A stretch of DNA of 5,905 bases from Acidobacteriota bacterium. Its GTDB lineage: Bacteria; Acidobacteriota; Vicinamibacteria; Vicinamibacterales; UBA8438. A program made the position numbers and the translations under genes. Numbering within the stretch: the first letter of the stretch is position 1; every line of letters starts with the position of its first letter. The stretch spans positions 1 to 5,905 of the forward strand of contig DTWD01000631.1 in NCBI GenBank assembly GCA_012963185.1. The letters run 5' to 3'. Below, piece after piece: positions 1 through 5,905 of this stretch. The notes below the pieces were generated by a model. The model did no database searches, was not told where the DNA came from, and saw only the letters and a list, made by a program, of their open reading frames with translations.

Positions 1-26
1 AGGTTCGAATCCTCTCGCCCCGACCA
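1..26 (+). tRNA. 3' end of a tRNA gene, probably tRNA-Pro (5' part outside window)
   Basis: Only the T arm, the 3' acceptor strand and the encoded CCA are present. Bases 1-3 are the end of the 5' T-stem strand, 4-10 are the T loop TTCGAAT, 11-15 (CCTCT) close the stem, 16-22 (CGCCCCG) are the acceptor 3' strand, 23 is discriminator A, and 24-26 are CCA. The acceptor strand predicts a gene starting CGGGGCG. A C1-G72 pair with A73 is the known hallmark of bacterial tRNA-Pro, and this 3' end closely resembles bacterial proline tRNAs I remember. The anticodon is off the left edge, so the isotype is an inference. The CCA is chromosomally encoded. Confidence 0.82.
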
Positions 27-34
27 TTTTTTTT
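27..34 (+). terminator. T-run directly after tRNA CCA, possible transcription end
   Basis: Eight consecutive T's follow the CCA with no gap. A U tract here could release polymerase after the tRNA, using the GC-rich T arm and acceptor strand as the upstream structure, but there is no separate dedicated hairpin. The neighbouring gene converges from the other strand and stops at base 40, so a stop to tRNA transcription at this point would make sense. This is inferred from position and composition only. Confidence 0.35.
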
Positions 35-39
35 CTAAT

Positions 40-531
40 CTAAAAGAAAGCTTGGCCGTGCCAGGATTCTGAAACTGGCACCTCCCAACGACCGGATCGT
101 ACGTCACTCATAACCTGCAATGTGTTGTTAAACACGGTGGTTGCAAGACCAACGTGACCGGCCGCAACCAATTCGGCAAAGTCTTCCCGCGAAACACGTT
201 CAACATTTGTACCACGTCGAAACAACACCGGGGAATGGTTCACTAATTCCACACCGAGGTCATTCTCCAGTTCTTTCATCTGCCTGACGAGCGCATCAAT
301 TGAACAACCCGACGGCCCGGCGGTTCGCTGGTCAACAGCCACGAAGAGAAACTGTCCATACTGCAACTCCCGACCTGCCACTAAAGGAACGTTGTGTGCA
401 CCCCATTGGTCAATAAAACGATCAACATCTGCCAGTACTCGTTCCTGCTCAACAACAGTCAACTCACGTTCCGCTGAAAATATCCAGACACGCGCGTCTT
501 CCGGTAACACATCAAATGCAACCCGAGGCAT
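40..531 (-). CDS. conserved protein of unknown function (163 aa)
   Basis: Intact gene with an ATG start and TAG stop. AGAGGAG (complement of 538-544) lies 6 bases before the ATG, which supports the start. The protein is soluble-looking: no signal peptide and no membrane segment. Visible marks are RVWIF (14-18), an acidic helical stretch rich in E/D (21-41), W43 with AHN, a hydrophobic FLFVAVD strand (61-67), SGCSID (74-79), VFNN (133-136) and an ending rich in aromatics, WEVPVSESWH (149-158). I recall similar roughly 160-aa proteins in environmental bacteria and Bacteroidetes, some labelled 'ABC transporter ATPase'. This protein has no Walker A, Walker B or ABC signature, so that label should not be transferred. 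C76 in SGCSID is the most obvious candidate for a functional residue. It diverges from the hydrolase at 578 across 46 bases and converges on the tRNA. Real gene: confident. Function: unknown. Confidence 0.85.
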   Translation of the reverse strand: MPRVAFDVLPEDARVWIFSAERELTVVEQERVLADVDRFIDQWGAHNVPLVAGRELQYGQFLFVAVDQRTAGPSGCSIDALVRQMKELENDLGVELVNHSPVLFRRGTNVERVSREDFAELVAAGHVGLATTVFNNTLQVMSDVRSGRWEVPVSESWHGQAFF

Positions 532-577
532 TAATGACTCCTCTTATTTAAAATTCAATAAGTAGAATACAGGGTAT
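532..577. promoter_or_regulatory. short divergent intergenic region with overlapping -10-like motifs
   Basis: These 46 AT-rich bases are the only spacer between two divergently transcribed genes, so promoters for both must lie here or reach into the coding sequences. On the plus strand TAGAAT (563-568) matches the -10 consensus at 5 of 6 positions but has no convincing -35. On the minus strand TATTCT (complement of 564-569) matches at 4 of 6 in almost the same place. The minus-strand Shine-Dalgarno occupies 538-544. Promoter assignment is tentative. Confidence 0.35.
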
Positions 578-1261
578 TTGACTATTACTAATAATAACGG
601 TGCTCTTTCTGTTTCAATTCATACAGTCAAAGCAACGACACATGGCCGATACCTTGTTTGTCGTCCTGCCACATCAGTCGCCGCGCCGGTACTCGTAGGG
701 TTTCACGGCTACGGGGAACATGCCGATAGACTCCTCAGTGAAATGAGCCTGATTCCAGGAGCAGAGAACTGGTTACTGTTATCGATTCAAGGCCTCCATC
801 GTTTCTATAGTAAATCCGGCAACCATGTCGTCTCCAGTTGGATGACTCGACAAGACAGAGCTAGCGCGATTACTGACAATTTGGCCTATGTCAACGATGT
901 TGTACGCAGTGTCAAAGACGCTCACAACACAACTGACACTCTCGTCTATTGCGGCTTCTCTCAAGGCGTCGCCATGGCCTATCGGGCGGCGGCACGAGGC
1001 AATCACGCTTGCCACGGTCTCGTCGCACTTGCTGGCGATATTCCTCCAGAATTGAAAGACGATACCGGAATCAAATGGCCTTCTATTCTTATTGGTCGCG
1101 GTAACACTGACGAGTGGTACACCCAAGACAAAATGTACACTGACCTCGAGTTTTTCCACTCAATTAATGTCAAACCCGAGACTTGTTGCTTCAACGCTGG
1201 TCACGAATGGGCAGAAGACTTCCGGGAGTCTGTTGGCCAATTCCTCTGTCGCATTCGCTAA
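578..1261 (+). CDS. alpha/beta-hydrolase, phospholipase/carboxylesterase-like (227 aa)
   Basis: A cytoplasmic-looking serine hydrolase resembling the small phospholipase/carboxylesterase family, acting on an unknown ester or thioester. The oxyanion-region motif HGYG is at residues 43-46, the nucleophile elbow GFSQG at 126-130 (Ser128), a likely acid Asp178 in GNTDEW, and the base His209 in AGHEW, so the full triad is present in the right order. Length fits the family (about 200-230 aa). There is no signal peptide or membrane segment. An SSWMTRQDR segment (86-94) lies between core strands. The start is TTG at 578: an in-frame TAG at 563 blocks any longer form, and the next in-frame ATG is residue 56, inside the fold. 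The only purine-rich stretch upstream, AGGG at 571-574, leaves just 3 bases before TTG, which is too close for a normal ribosome site. The gene ends 9 bases from the convergent ilvC stop. Fold and triad: confident. Substrate: not inferable. Confidence 0.85.
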   Translation: MTITNNNGALSVSIHTVKATTHGRYLVCRPATSVAAPVLVGFHGYGEHADRLLSEMSLIPGAENWLLLSIQGLHRFYSKSGNHVVSSWMTRQDRASAITDNLAYVNDVVRSVKDAHNTTDTLVYCGFSQGVAMAYRAAARGNHACHGLVALAGDIPPELKDDTGIKWPSILIGRGNTDEWYTQDKMYTDLEFFHSINVKPETCCFNAGHEWAEDFRESVGQFLCRIR

Positions 1262-1270
1262 TAGAATGAG

Positions 1271-2287
1271 CTATTTAACAGACCCTTTGAGGGTCACAGC
1301 ATCAAGAAACGGCATCATCCCACGAAGTTTGGCGCCCACTTCTTCAATCCGGTGCTCCTGTTCTTTCTTCCGTTGAGCCATAAACCAGGAGCGGCCTTCT
1401 TTATCCTCACTAATCCACTTATTCGCATAAGTACCGTCCTGGATTTCAGCAAGGATCTGTTTCATTGCCTCGCGAGTCTCATCGGTTACCACTCGTGGGC
1501 CACCGGTATAGTCTCCATGCTCTGCGGTGTCGCTAACCGAGTAGCGCATGTAGTTAAGCCCCCCGCGATAAAAGAGATCCACGATCAACTTCAGTTCGTG
1601 CATACATTCAAAGTACGCAATCTCTGGTTGGTAGCCAGCGTCAACTAGTGTGTCGAACCCTGCCTTTACCAGTTCGCTCACCCCACCGCACAGCACTGAC
1701 TGTTCACCGAACAGATCAGTTTCCGTTTCTTCAGCAAAGGTCGTCTCGATAACTCCGGCACGCGTTAAGCCGAGGGCCTTCGCATACGACAAGGCAAGTG
1801 CCTGCGCCGCACCGGTCGCATCTTGTTCAACCGCGATAAGTGCTGGTGTTCCCCCGCCTTCCTGAAACACCTCACGCACACGATGCCCAGGAGCCTTCGG
1901 CGCAATTAAAGTCACGTCCACATCCGCCGGAGGCTCAATCGTCTTAAATCGAATATTGAAACCATGAGCGAACATCAGCATCTTGCCGGCAGTAAGATGA
2001 GGTGCAATCTGTTCCTTGTAGATACCCGCTTGAGTCGTGTCGGGCGTCAAAACCATAATGACGTCTGCCCATGCGGCTGCCGCCGCTCCATCAGTAACTG
2101 CCACTCCCTCAGCCTCTGCCTTCTCGCGAGAACGACTGCCCGGATGAAGAGCAACCTGCACTTCCACACCACTGTCTTTTAGATTGAGGGCATGAGCGTG
2201 TCCCTGAGAACCATACCCAAACACTGTCACCTTTTTGCCTTGGATGAGACCAAGGTCTGCCGAATCGTCGTAATAAATTGTTGCCAT
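1271..2287 (-). CDS. ilvC: ketol-acid reductoisomerase, class I (338 aa)
   Basis: Converts 2-acetolactate and 2-aceto-2-hydroxybutyrate to the dihydroxy acids by Mg-dependent alkyl migration and NAD(P)H reduction, in the cytoplasm. The N-terminal Rossmann domain carries GYGSQGHA (24-31). The cofactor loop LHPGSRS (47-53) contains S51, R52 and S53, which suggests NADPH use. H108 and the KAPGH motif (K131-H135) lie at the active site. The C-terminal knotted domain has the Mg ligands D191 and E195 (TDLFGEQ) and E227 and E231 (FECMHEL), each one residue later than in the well-known 338-aa class I enzymes. The ATG at 2285-2287 is chosen over an in-frame TTG three codons upstream because it gives the standard length and MATIYY start, and because GAGGA lies 10 bases before the ATG but only about 2 before the TTG. 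It is the last gene of the operon, 105 bases after ilvN. Confidence 0.97.
   Translation of the reverse strand: MATIYYDDSADLGLIQGKKVTVFGYGSQGHAHALNLKDSGVEVQVALHPGSRSREKAEAEGVAVTDGAAAAAWADVIMVLTPDTTQAGIYKEQIAPHLTAGKMLMFAHGFNIRFKTIEPPADVDVTLIAPKAPGHRVREVFQEGGGTPALIAVEQDATGAAQALALSYAKALGLTRAGVIETTFAEETETDLFGEQSVLCGGVSELVKAGFDTLVDAGYQPEIAYFECMHELKLIVDLFYRGGLNYMRYSVSDTAEHGDYTGGPRVVTDETREAMKQILAEIQDGTYANKWISEDKEGRSWFMAQRKKEQEHRIEEVGAKLRGMMPFLDAVTLKGSVK
1281..1295. terminator. perfect inverted repeat at the convergent ilvC/hydrolase ends
   Basis: GACCCT (1281-1286) and AGGGTC (1290-1295) form a 6-bp stem with a 3-base loop. It lies in the last codons of ilvC (the TLKGS stretch) and about 20 bases past the hydrolase stop. 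Being palindromic it can fold in both transcripts. Neither side is followed by a real T-run (ilvC direction: TGTTAAATAG), so it is not a classical intrinsic terminator. It could be a weak bidirectional terminator or a 3'-end protecting stem. Function is inferred. Confidence 0.4.
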
Positions 2288-2392
2288 CTGAATCAAGTCC
2301 TCACAATAAAAAGAAACTCACGCTGTCTACAGGCCCGAGCCGGACCACGCACCCTAATCCTTTATTCCCCAGTCGCTGTTCCGAAACCCGAG
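2288..2392 (-). promoter_or_regulatory. ilvN-ilvC intergenic gap, possible internal promoter or processing site
   Basis: This 105-base gap contrasts with the 4- and 9-base gaps elsewhere in the operon and shows no open frame with a credible start. In the ilvC direction it contains a 5-bp stem GGTCC/GGGCC with a 5-base loop (2332-2346, one G-U pair), then TAGACA (complement of 2324-2329, 5 of 6 to the -35 consensus), and TATTGT 15 bases further on (4 of 6 to -10, with short spacing). The T-rich stretch TTTCTTTTTATT (2304-2315) follows the stem by about 16 bases, too far for an intrinsic terminator. The ilvC Shine-Dalgarno GAGGA is at 2298-2302. A weak ilvC promoter is possible but not shown. 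Confidence 0.3.
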
Positions 2393-2980
2393 CTACACAG
2401 AAGACGACACGTTAGGGGCTTCAGTGTCGGTATCATCAAGGGCGGGGTCTTCGTCCTCCACACGATCGGATGGTTCTACAGCGATCCCCTGCTTTCCACG
2501 CAGCATCCCAACCCGACCGGTCCGAACAAGTTCGAGAATACCGTAGGGCCGCAACACTTCGAGCAACCCTTCGATCTTCTCTTCCGTGCCAGTCGTCTCA
2601 ATTACGAGTGAGTCGGGCGCAACATCGACCACCCTCGCGCGAAATACGTCAACCAACTGCATGATCTGTGTCCGCGTCTCTATCGTCGTCGCGACTTTCA
2701 CCATCGCTAGTTCTCTAAAAATCGAGGGAGCATGCGTAATATCGTGTACACGAACAACGTTCACTAATTTATAAAGATTAGCCTCAATACGTCGAGCGTC
2801 ACCCGCATCACTTTCGACCACGATGGTCATGCGTGATTCCGATGTCGTTTCTGAGTGACCGACCGTGAGGGAGTCAATATTGAATGCCCGACGCCGAAAT
2901 AAGGAGGCTACGCGGTTCAGTACGCCAGGCTTATCCTCAACGTAAACCACGAACGTATGCCGCTTCCGCTTACTGGCCAT
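2393..2980 (-). CDS. ilvN: acetolactate synthase, small (regulatory) subunit (195 aa)
   Basis: Regulatory partner of the IlvB catalytic subunit; it stabilises and activates the enzyme and usually confers valine feedback inhibition. An N-terminal ACT domain spans about residues 8-82, with VEDKPGVL (14-21), FNIDSLTVG (33-41) and SRMTIVV (49-55). G19 and N34 correspond to the effector-binding Gly14 and Asn29 of E. coli IlvH, and D16 stands where E. coli has Asn11, as in many VEDKPGVL-type homologs. The second ferredoxin-like domain follows (about 90-160), closing with RTGRVGMLRG (153-162). Residues 163-195 form an acidic tail beyond the usual end of the family. The ATG at 2980 is 4 bases after the ilvB stop, with only a weak GAAGACGAG ribosome-site-like stretch, so translation is probably coupled to ilvB. 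ilvH is an equally acceptable symbol. Confidence 0.96.
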   Translation of the reverse strand: MASKRKRHTFVVYVEDKPGVLNRVASLFRRRAFNIDSLTVGHSETTSESRMTIVVESDAGDARRIEANLYKLVNVVRVHDITHAPSIFRELAMVKVATTIETRTQIMQLVDVFRARVVDVAPDSLVIETTGTEEKIEGLLEVLRPYGILELVRTGRVGMLRGKQGIAVEPSDRVEDEDPALDDTDTEAPNVSSSV

Positions 2981-2984
2981 CTAA

Positions 2985-4706
2985 TCACTCGTCTTCCGCT
3001 GTTTCAACGATCGGAGCGAGACTTGGACGTCGAATCATTTTATTAAGATCGGCGCCTGCCGGAACCATAGGATAGACCGTATCTTCCTGTTCGACATGAA
3101 AATTCATGACCACGGTACGCTCATCCGACCGGGCTTTATTAATCGCCGGCTCAACCTCAGCCCTCGTGTTAATGGTCGCACCACTGAGCCCAAAGCATTC
3201 AGCAAGTTTTGCAAAATCTGGACTTAAGAGTGGGGTTGCCGCATAACGGCGCTCATAGAAAAACTCCTGCCACTGACGCACCATTCCAAGATAACCGTTA
3301 TTAATCACAGCAATGTTGATCTTGATATTTTCCTGCGCAATCGTCGCCAACTCCGCCATGGTCATCTGAAACCCGCCATCTCCAGCAACGACCCACACCT
3401 CAGCATCAGGATTCGCCAATTTCGCACCGACCGCTGCGGGCAGTGCAAACCCCATGGTCCCGAGCCCTCCGGACGTAATGAGTGTCCTCGGTTCGTTGTG
3501 ACGGTAGTACTGTGCTTCCCACATCTGGTGCTGACCAACATCCGTAACCACAATTGCCTTACCGTTCGTCATCCGCCAAATATCATTGATGACATGAGCC
3601 GCGTAAAGATGGCCGTTGTCGGGTAAGTTTTGAATGTCACGCACCGCGACATCACCCTTCATATCGTTAATCGTGTTGAGCCAAGCTGCACGATCGCCAG
3701 ATTCAACGAAAGGACTTAAATCCGCAAGCACCATTGACAAATCACCAGCCAAGGCCACGTCGACCTTGACGTTCTTATTAAATTCAGCCGGGTCTATATC
3801 GACATGGATTTTTCGCGCGTTGGGAGCATATGTCTTCAAATTCCCCGTCACGCGATCATCAAACCGCATACCAAAAGCTAAAAGGAGGTCCGCTTCTTGA
3901 ATCGCTTCGTTCACCCACGCCTCACCGTGCATCCCCATCATGCCCATATTTAGAGGATGCTCGGCCGGCACACCACCAATGCCGAGCAATGTCATAGCAA
4001 TCGGGATATTGGTTCGTTCGGCAAGGTCGAGCACCTGCCGCATCGCTCCGGACAACATCACGCCATGCCCGGCAAAGATAACGGGGCGTTTGGCTCTGTT
4101 AATCAAATCCGCAGCCCGCTGGTACTCGGCCTGTGAGGCACGAAGATCAGGGGCATACCCCGGCAACTTCACATCGCTCGGGTTCCACTCAAGTTCTGTC
4201 GATGATTGCTGAGCATCCTTGGTGATATCAACAAGCACGGGGCCTGGACGACCCGAGCGGGCAACATACATTGCTTCGTGAATCGTCGAAGCAATTTCAT
4301 CAACGTTAGAAACAAGATAGTTATGCTTTGTAATCGGCAATGTCACGCCAGTCACGTCAGTTTCCTGAAACGCATCAGAACCGATGAGCCGACTACCTAC
4401 CTGCCCGGTAATACACAGAATCGGCGAAGAGTCGAGCATCGCTGTCGCAATCCCAGTCACCATATTCGTGGCGCCAGGCCCTGACGTCGCAACGGCCACA
4501 CCAATCTCACCACTCGCCCGCGCATAGCCGTCTGCCATATGAGTGGCACCTTGCTCATGTCGAACAAGCACGTGACGGACTGGATAGTCCAGCATGGCGT
4601 CGTACGCAGGAAGAATTGCACCGCCCGGATAACCGAACACGGTCTTGACACCCTCACGCACCAAGGTTTCCCAAATAATCTGTGCACCCGTTCTAACGTT
4701 AGACAT
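2985..4706 (-). CDS. ilvB: acetolactate synthase, large catalytic subunit (573 aa)
   Basis: Thiamine-diphosphate and FAD enzyme that condenses two pyruvates to acetolactate, or pyruvate with 2-oxobutyrate, the committed step of valine and isoleucine synthesis. The N-terminal pyrimidine-binding domain has FGYPGGAI (24-31) and the catalytic E51 in RHEQGA. The SGPGATN motif is at 75-81 and the pocket segment GSDAFQETD at 109-117. The middle FAD-related domain includes GMRFDDRVTG. The C-terminal diphosphate domain has GDGGF (442-446) and NN (469-470), giving the usual GDG...NN magnesium site, followed by GMVRQWQ with W479. These anabolic AHAS features, and the adjacent small subunit, argue against a catabolic synthase or another ThDP enzyme. 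The ATG is preceded by AGAGGA (complement of 4712-4717) at 5-base spacing. Length is normal for the family and no key residue is missing. Confidence 0.98.
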   Translation of the reverse strand: MSNVRTGAQIIWETLVREGVKTVFGYPGGAILPAYDAMLDYPVRHVLVRHEQGATHMADGYARASGEIGVAVATSGPGATNMVTGIATAMLDSSPILCITGQVGSRLIGSDAFQETDVTGVTLPITKHNYLVSNVDEIASTIHEAMYVARSGRPGPVLVDITKDAQQSSTELEWNPSDVKLPGYAPDLRASQAEYQRAADLINRAKRPVIFAGHGVMLSGAMRQVLDLAERTNIPIAMTLLGIGGVPAEHPLNMGMMGMHGEAWVNEAIQEADLLLAFGMRFDDRVTGNLKTYAPNARKIHVDIDPAEFNKNVKVDVALAGDLSMVLADLSPFVESGDRAAWLNTINDMKGDVAVRDIQNLPDNGHLYAAHVINDIWRMTNGKAIVVTDVGQHQMWEAQYYRHNEPRTLITSGGLGTMGFALPAAVGAKLANPDAEVWVVAGDGGFQMTMAELATIAQENIKINIAVINNGYLGMVRQWQEFFYERRYAATPLLSPDFAKLAECFGLSGATINTRAEVEPAINKARSDERTVVMNFHVEQEDTVYPMVPAGADLNKMIRRPSLAPIVETAEDE

Positions 4707-4711
4707 GCCTA

Positions 4712-4717
4712 TCCTCT
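4712..4717 (-). promoter_or_regulatory. ilvB ribosome binding site overlapping the ilvD stop codon
   Basis: In the operon direction the sequence reads GACTAGAGGATAGGCATG. The AG of the ilvD TAG stop (4716-4718) is also the first two bases of AGAGGA, which sits 5 bases before the ilvB ATG. A terminating ribosome therefore stands on the next initiation site, which implies translational coupling of the dehydratase and the synthase. Confidence 0.75.
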
Positions 4718-5905
4718 AGTCGGTCACTGCTCCTTGTGCCGCTGACGAAACAAGCCGCGCGTACTTAGCCATCACACCCCGTTTGAACTTTGGCTCTGGC
4801 GGTTGCCATGCTGCAAGTCTGGCCTGAATCTCTTCCTCGCTTACCTCAAGCTGTAATTTTCGATTCTGCTCATCAAACAGAATCGTGTCGCCTTCTTGCA
4901 CGATGGCGATCGGGCCACCTTTCGCCGCCTCCGGTGCCACGTGACCGGCCATCATGCCGCGGGTGGCCCCAGAGAATCGTCCGTCCGTCAACAGTGCCAC
5001 GCTCTCTCCAAGACCTGCCCCCACAATAGCTGCCGTCACAGCCAGCATCTCGCGCATACCAGGACCACCCTGTGGACCTTCGTACCGAATCACCACAACA
5101 TCACCAGCCTTAATACTGCCTTGCTCAATGGCCTCAAAGCACGCCTCTTCGCTGTCAAAAACGCGAGCTGGCCCTCGGCGCTGTGTAAGTTCATGACCGG
5201 CTACCTTGACGACGCAACCATCAGGCGCAAGATTCCCCTTCAATATGACCAAGCCTCCTGTTGGTGTTATCGGATCGGAAACGGAGCGCACCACCTTTTG
5301 ACCAGCAGTTTCTTGTGCACTGTCCGCAACATCACCAATTGTTTGTCCGGTCACGGTAATCGCGTCAGTGTGCAATAAACCCGCTTCTTTTAATCGACTC
5401 ACCACGAGCTCCAGTCCGCCCGCTCGATACAGGTCCGTGGCAACAAAACGGCCGCCTGGCTTCAAGTCAGCCAAAAGAGGCGTCTGCTCACTGATACGGT
5501 CAAAGTCTTCGAGTTTCAGATCGACGCCCGCCTCATGCGCAATAGCCAATAAATGCAGCACCGCGTTGGTCGAACCGCCAGTCGTCGCAACGGCCGCGAT
5601 GGCGTTCTCAAGCGCGTCTGCCGTCACAATTTGACGAGGCCGAACATCTTTCTGAACTAAATCAAGAACAAGTGAACCCGCCTGCTTCGCGACATCATCC
5701 TTTTCGGCAACCATCGCCGGTACCCCATTTGCGGCCATTGGCGACACACCCAGTAATTCGCATACGGTCGACATCGTGTTCGCCGTGAACTGCCCACCAC
5801 AGGCCCCTGGTCCGGGACAGGCAACGTCCTCCAACGCACACAACTGCTCGTCGGTCATATTTCCTGCCGCATGGGTGCCAACAGCCTCAAAGACATCCTG
5901 AATCG
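4716..5905 (-). CDS. ilvD: dihydroxy-acid dehydratase, C-terminal part (start beyond right edge)
   Basis: Iron-sulfur enzyme that dehydrates 2,3-dihydroxyisovalerate and 2,3-dihydroxy-3-methylvalerate to the 2-oxo acids. The frame stays open to the window edge: upstream of the internal ATG at 5858 it reads [15 protein letters not shown], which is typical mid-IlvD sequence, so that ATG is not the start. About 395 residues are present, and roughly 165 N-terminal ones are missing if the usual length of about 560 applies. Visible marks are [16 protein letters not shown], whose second Cys (codon at 5799-5801) is a cluster ligand; [12 protein letters not shown]; the metal-site segment [14 protein letters not shown]; and [13 protein letters not shown] with the catalytic Ser (codon at 4971-4973). 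The other cluster Cys residues would be in the missing part. 6-phosphogluconate dehydratase is a paralog, but the ilv context and sequence favour IlvD. It overlaps the ilvB ribosome site at its stop. Confidence 0.96.
   Translation of the reverse strand, partial: IQDVFEAVGTHAAGNMTDEQLCALEDVACPGPGACGGQFTANTMSTVCELLGVSPMAANGVPAMVAEKDDVAKQAGSLVLDLVQKDVRPRQIVTADALENAIAAVATTGGSTNAVLHLLAIAHEAGVDLKLEDFDRISEQTPLLADLKPGGRFVATDLYRAGGLELVVSRLKEAGLLHTDAITVTGQTIGDVADSAQETAGQKVVRSVSDPITPTGGLVILKGNLAPDGCVVKVAGHELTQRRGPARVFDSEEACFEAIEQGSIKAGDVVVIRYEGPQGGPGMREMLAVTAAIVGAGLGESVALLTDGRFSGATRGMMAGHVAPEAAKGGPIAIVQEGDTILFDEQNRKLQLEVSEEEIQARLAAWQPPEPKFKRGVMAKYARLVSSAAQGAVTD

Noticed and set aside
1..34. tRNA 3' end as an attachment site for an integrated element
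   Set aside because: No second copy of the tRNA 3' sequence is visible in the window, and no integrase or phage-like gene is present. The neighbouring genes look like core chromosome.
779..1159. 126-aa minus-strand open frame opposite the hydrolase
   Set aside because: The plus strand encodes a full catalytic triad in order across the same bases, so the antisense frame is incidental.
2288..2392. Riboswitch, T-box or leader-peptide attenuator before ilvC
   Set aside because: There is no run of Ile, Val or Leu codons in a short frame, no T-box core motif, and no terminator/antiterminator pair. Only one weak 5-bp stem is seen.
2192..2611. 139-aa plus-strand open frame across the ilvC start, the gap and the ilvN end
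   Set aside because: It overlaps two certain genes and the intergenic region antisense. Composition is low quality and no family is recognisable.
4896..5378. 160-aa plus-strand open frame opposite ilvD
   Set aside because: It lies wholly antisense to a highly conserved coding sequence, its translation shows no domain pattern, and it has no convincing ribosome site. It is a shadow frame.
5656..5858. ATG at 5858 as the true ilvD start
   Set aside because: The frame continues upstream to the edge with typical IlvD sequence, and a start here would drop the essential N-terminal cluster Cys residues. It is an internal Met.

Overview
The window is dominated by a branched-chain amino acid (isoleucine/valine) biosynthesis operon on the minus strand. 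Read in its own direction the order is ilvD (5' part cut off by the right edge), ilvB, ilvN, ilvC. Together these encode dihydroxy-acid dehydratase, both acetolactate synthase subunits and ketol-acid reductoisomerase, which are the three consecutive steps before the final transamination. ilvD-ilvB and ilvB-ilvN are separated by 9 and 4 bases, and the ilvB Shine-Dalgarno overlaps the ilvD stop. A 105-base non-coding gap precedes ilvC. The operon promoter and any leader or attenuator lie beyond base 5905.

The left 1.26 kb holds three other items. A tRNA 3' end on the plus strand, best read as tRNA-Pro, occupies 1-26 and is followed at once by eight T's. A 163-aa conserved protein of unknown function lies on the minus strand (40-531). 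A 227-aa alpha/beta-hydrolase (phospholipase/carboxylesterase-like) lies on the plus strand (578-1261) with a TTG start. These two genes diverge from only 46 bases. The hydrolase runs tail to tail into ilvC with 9 bases between stop codons, and a perfect 6-bp inverted repeat sits inside the last codons of ilvC.

The organism is a bacterium of moderate GC, with CCA encoded in the tRNA gene, Shine-Dalgarno sites, and a class I (338-aa) IlvC. The flavour of the unknown protein and the hydrolase recalls proteins I associate with Acidobacteriota and similar environmental lineages, but this is a weak impression from memory and the phylum cannot be fixed from the sequence alone. No mobile element, CRISPR array, phage gene or defence system is visible. 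The region looks like ordinary chromosomal core; the least understood parts are the divergent unknown/hydrolase pair and the regulatory layout around ilvC.
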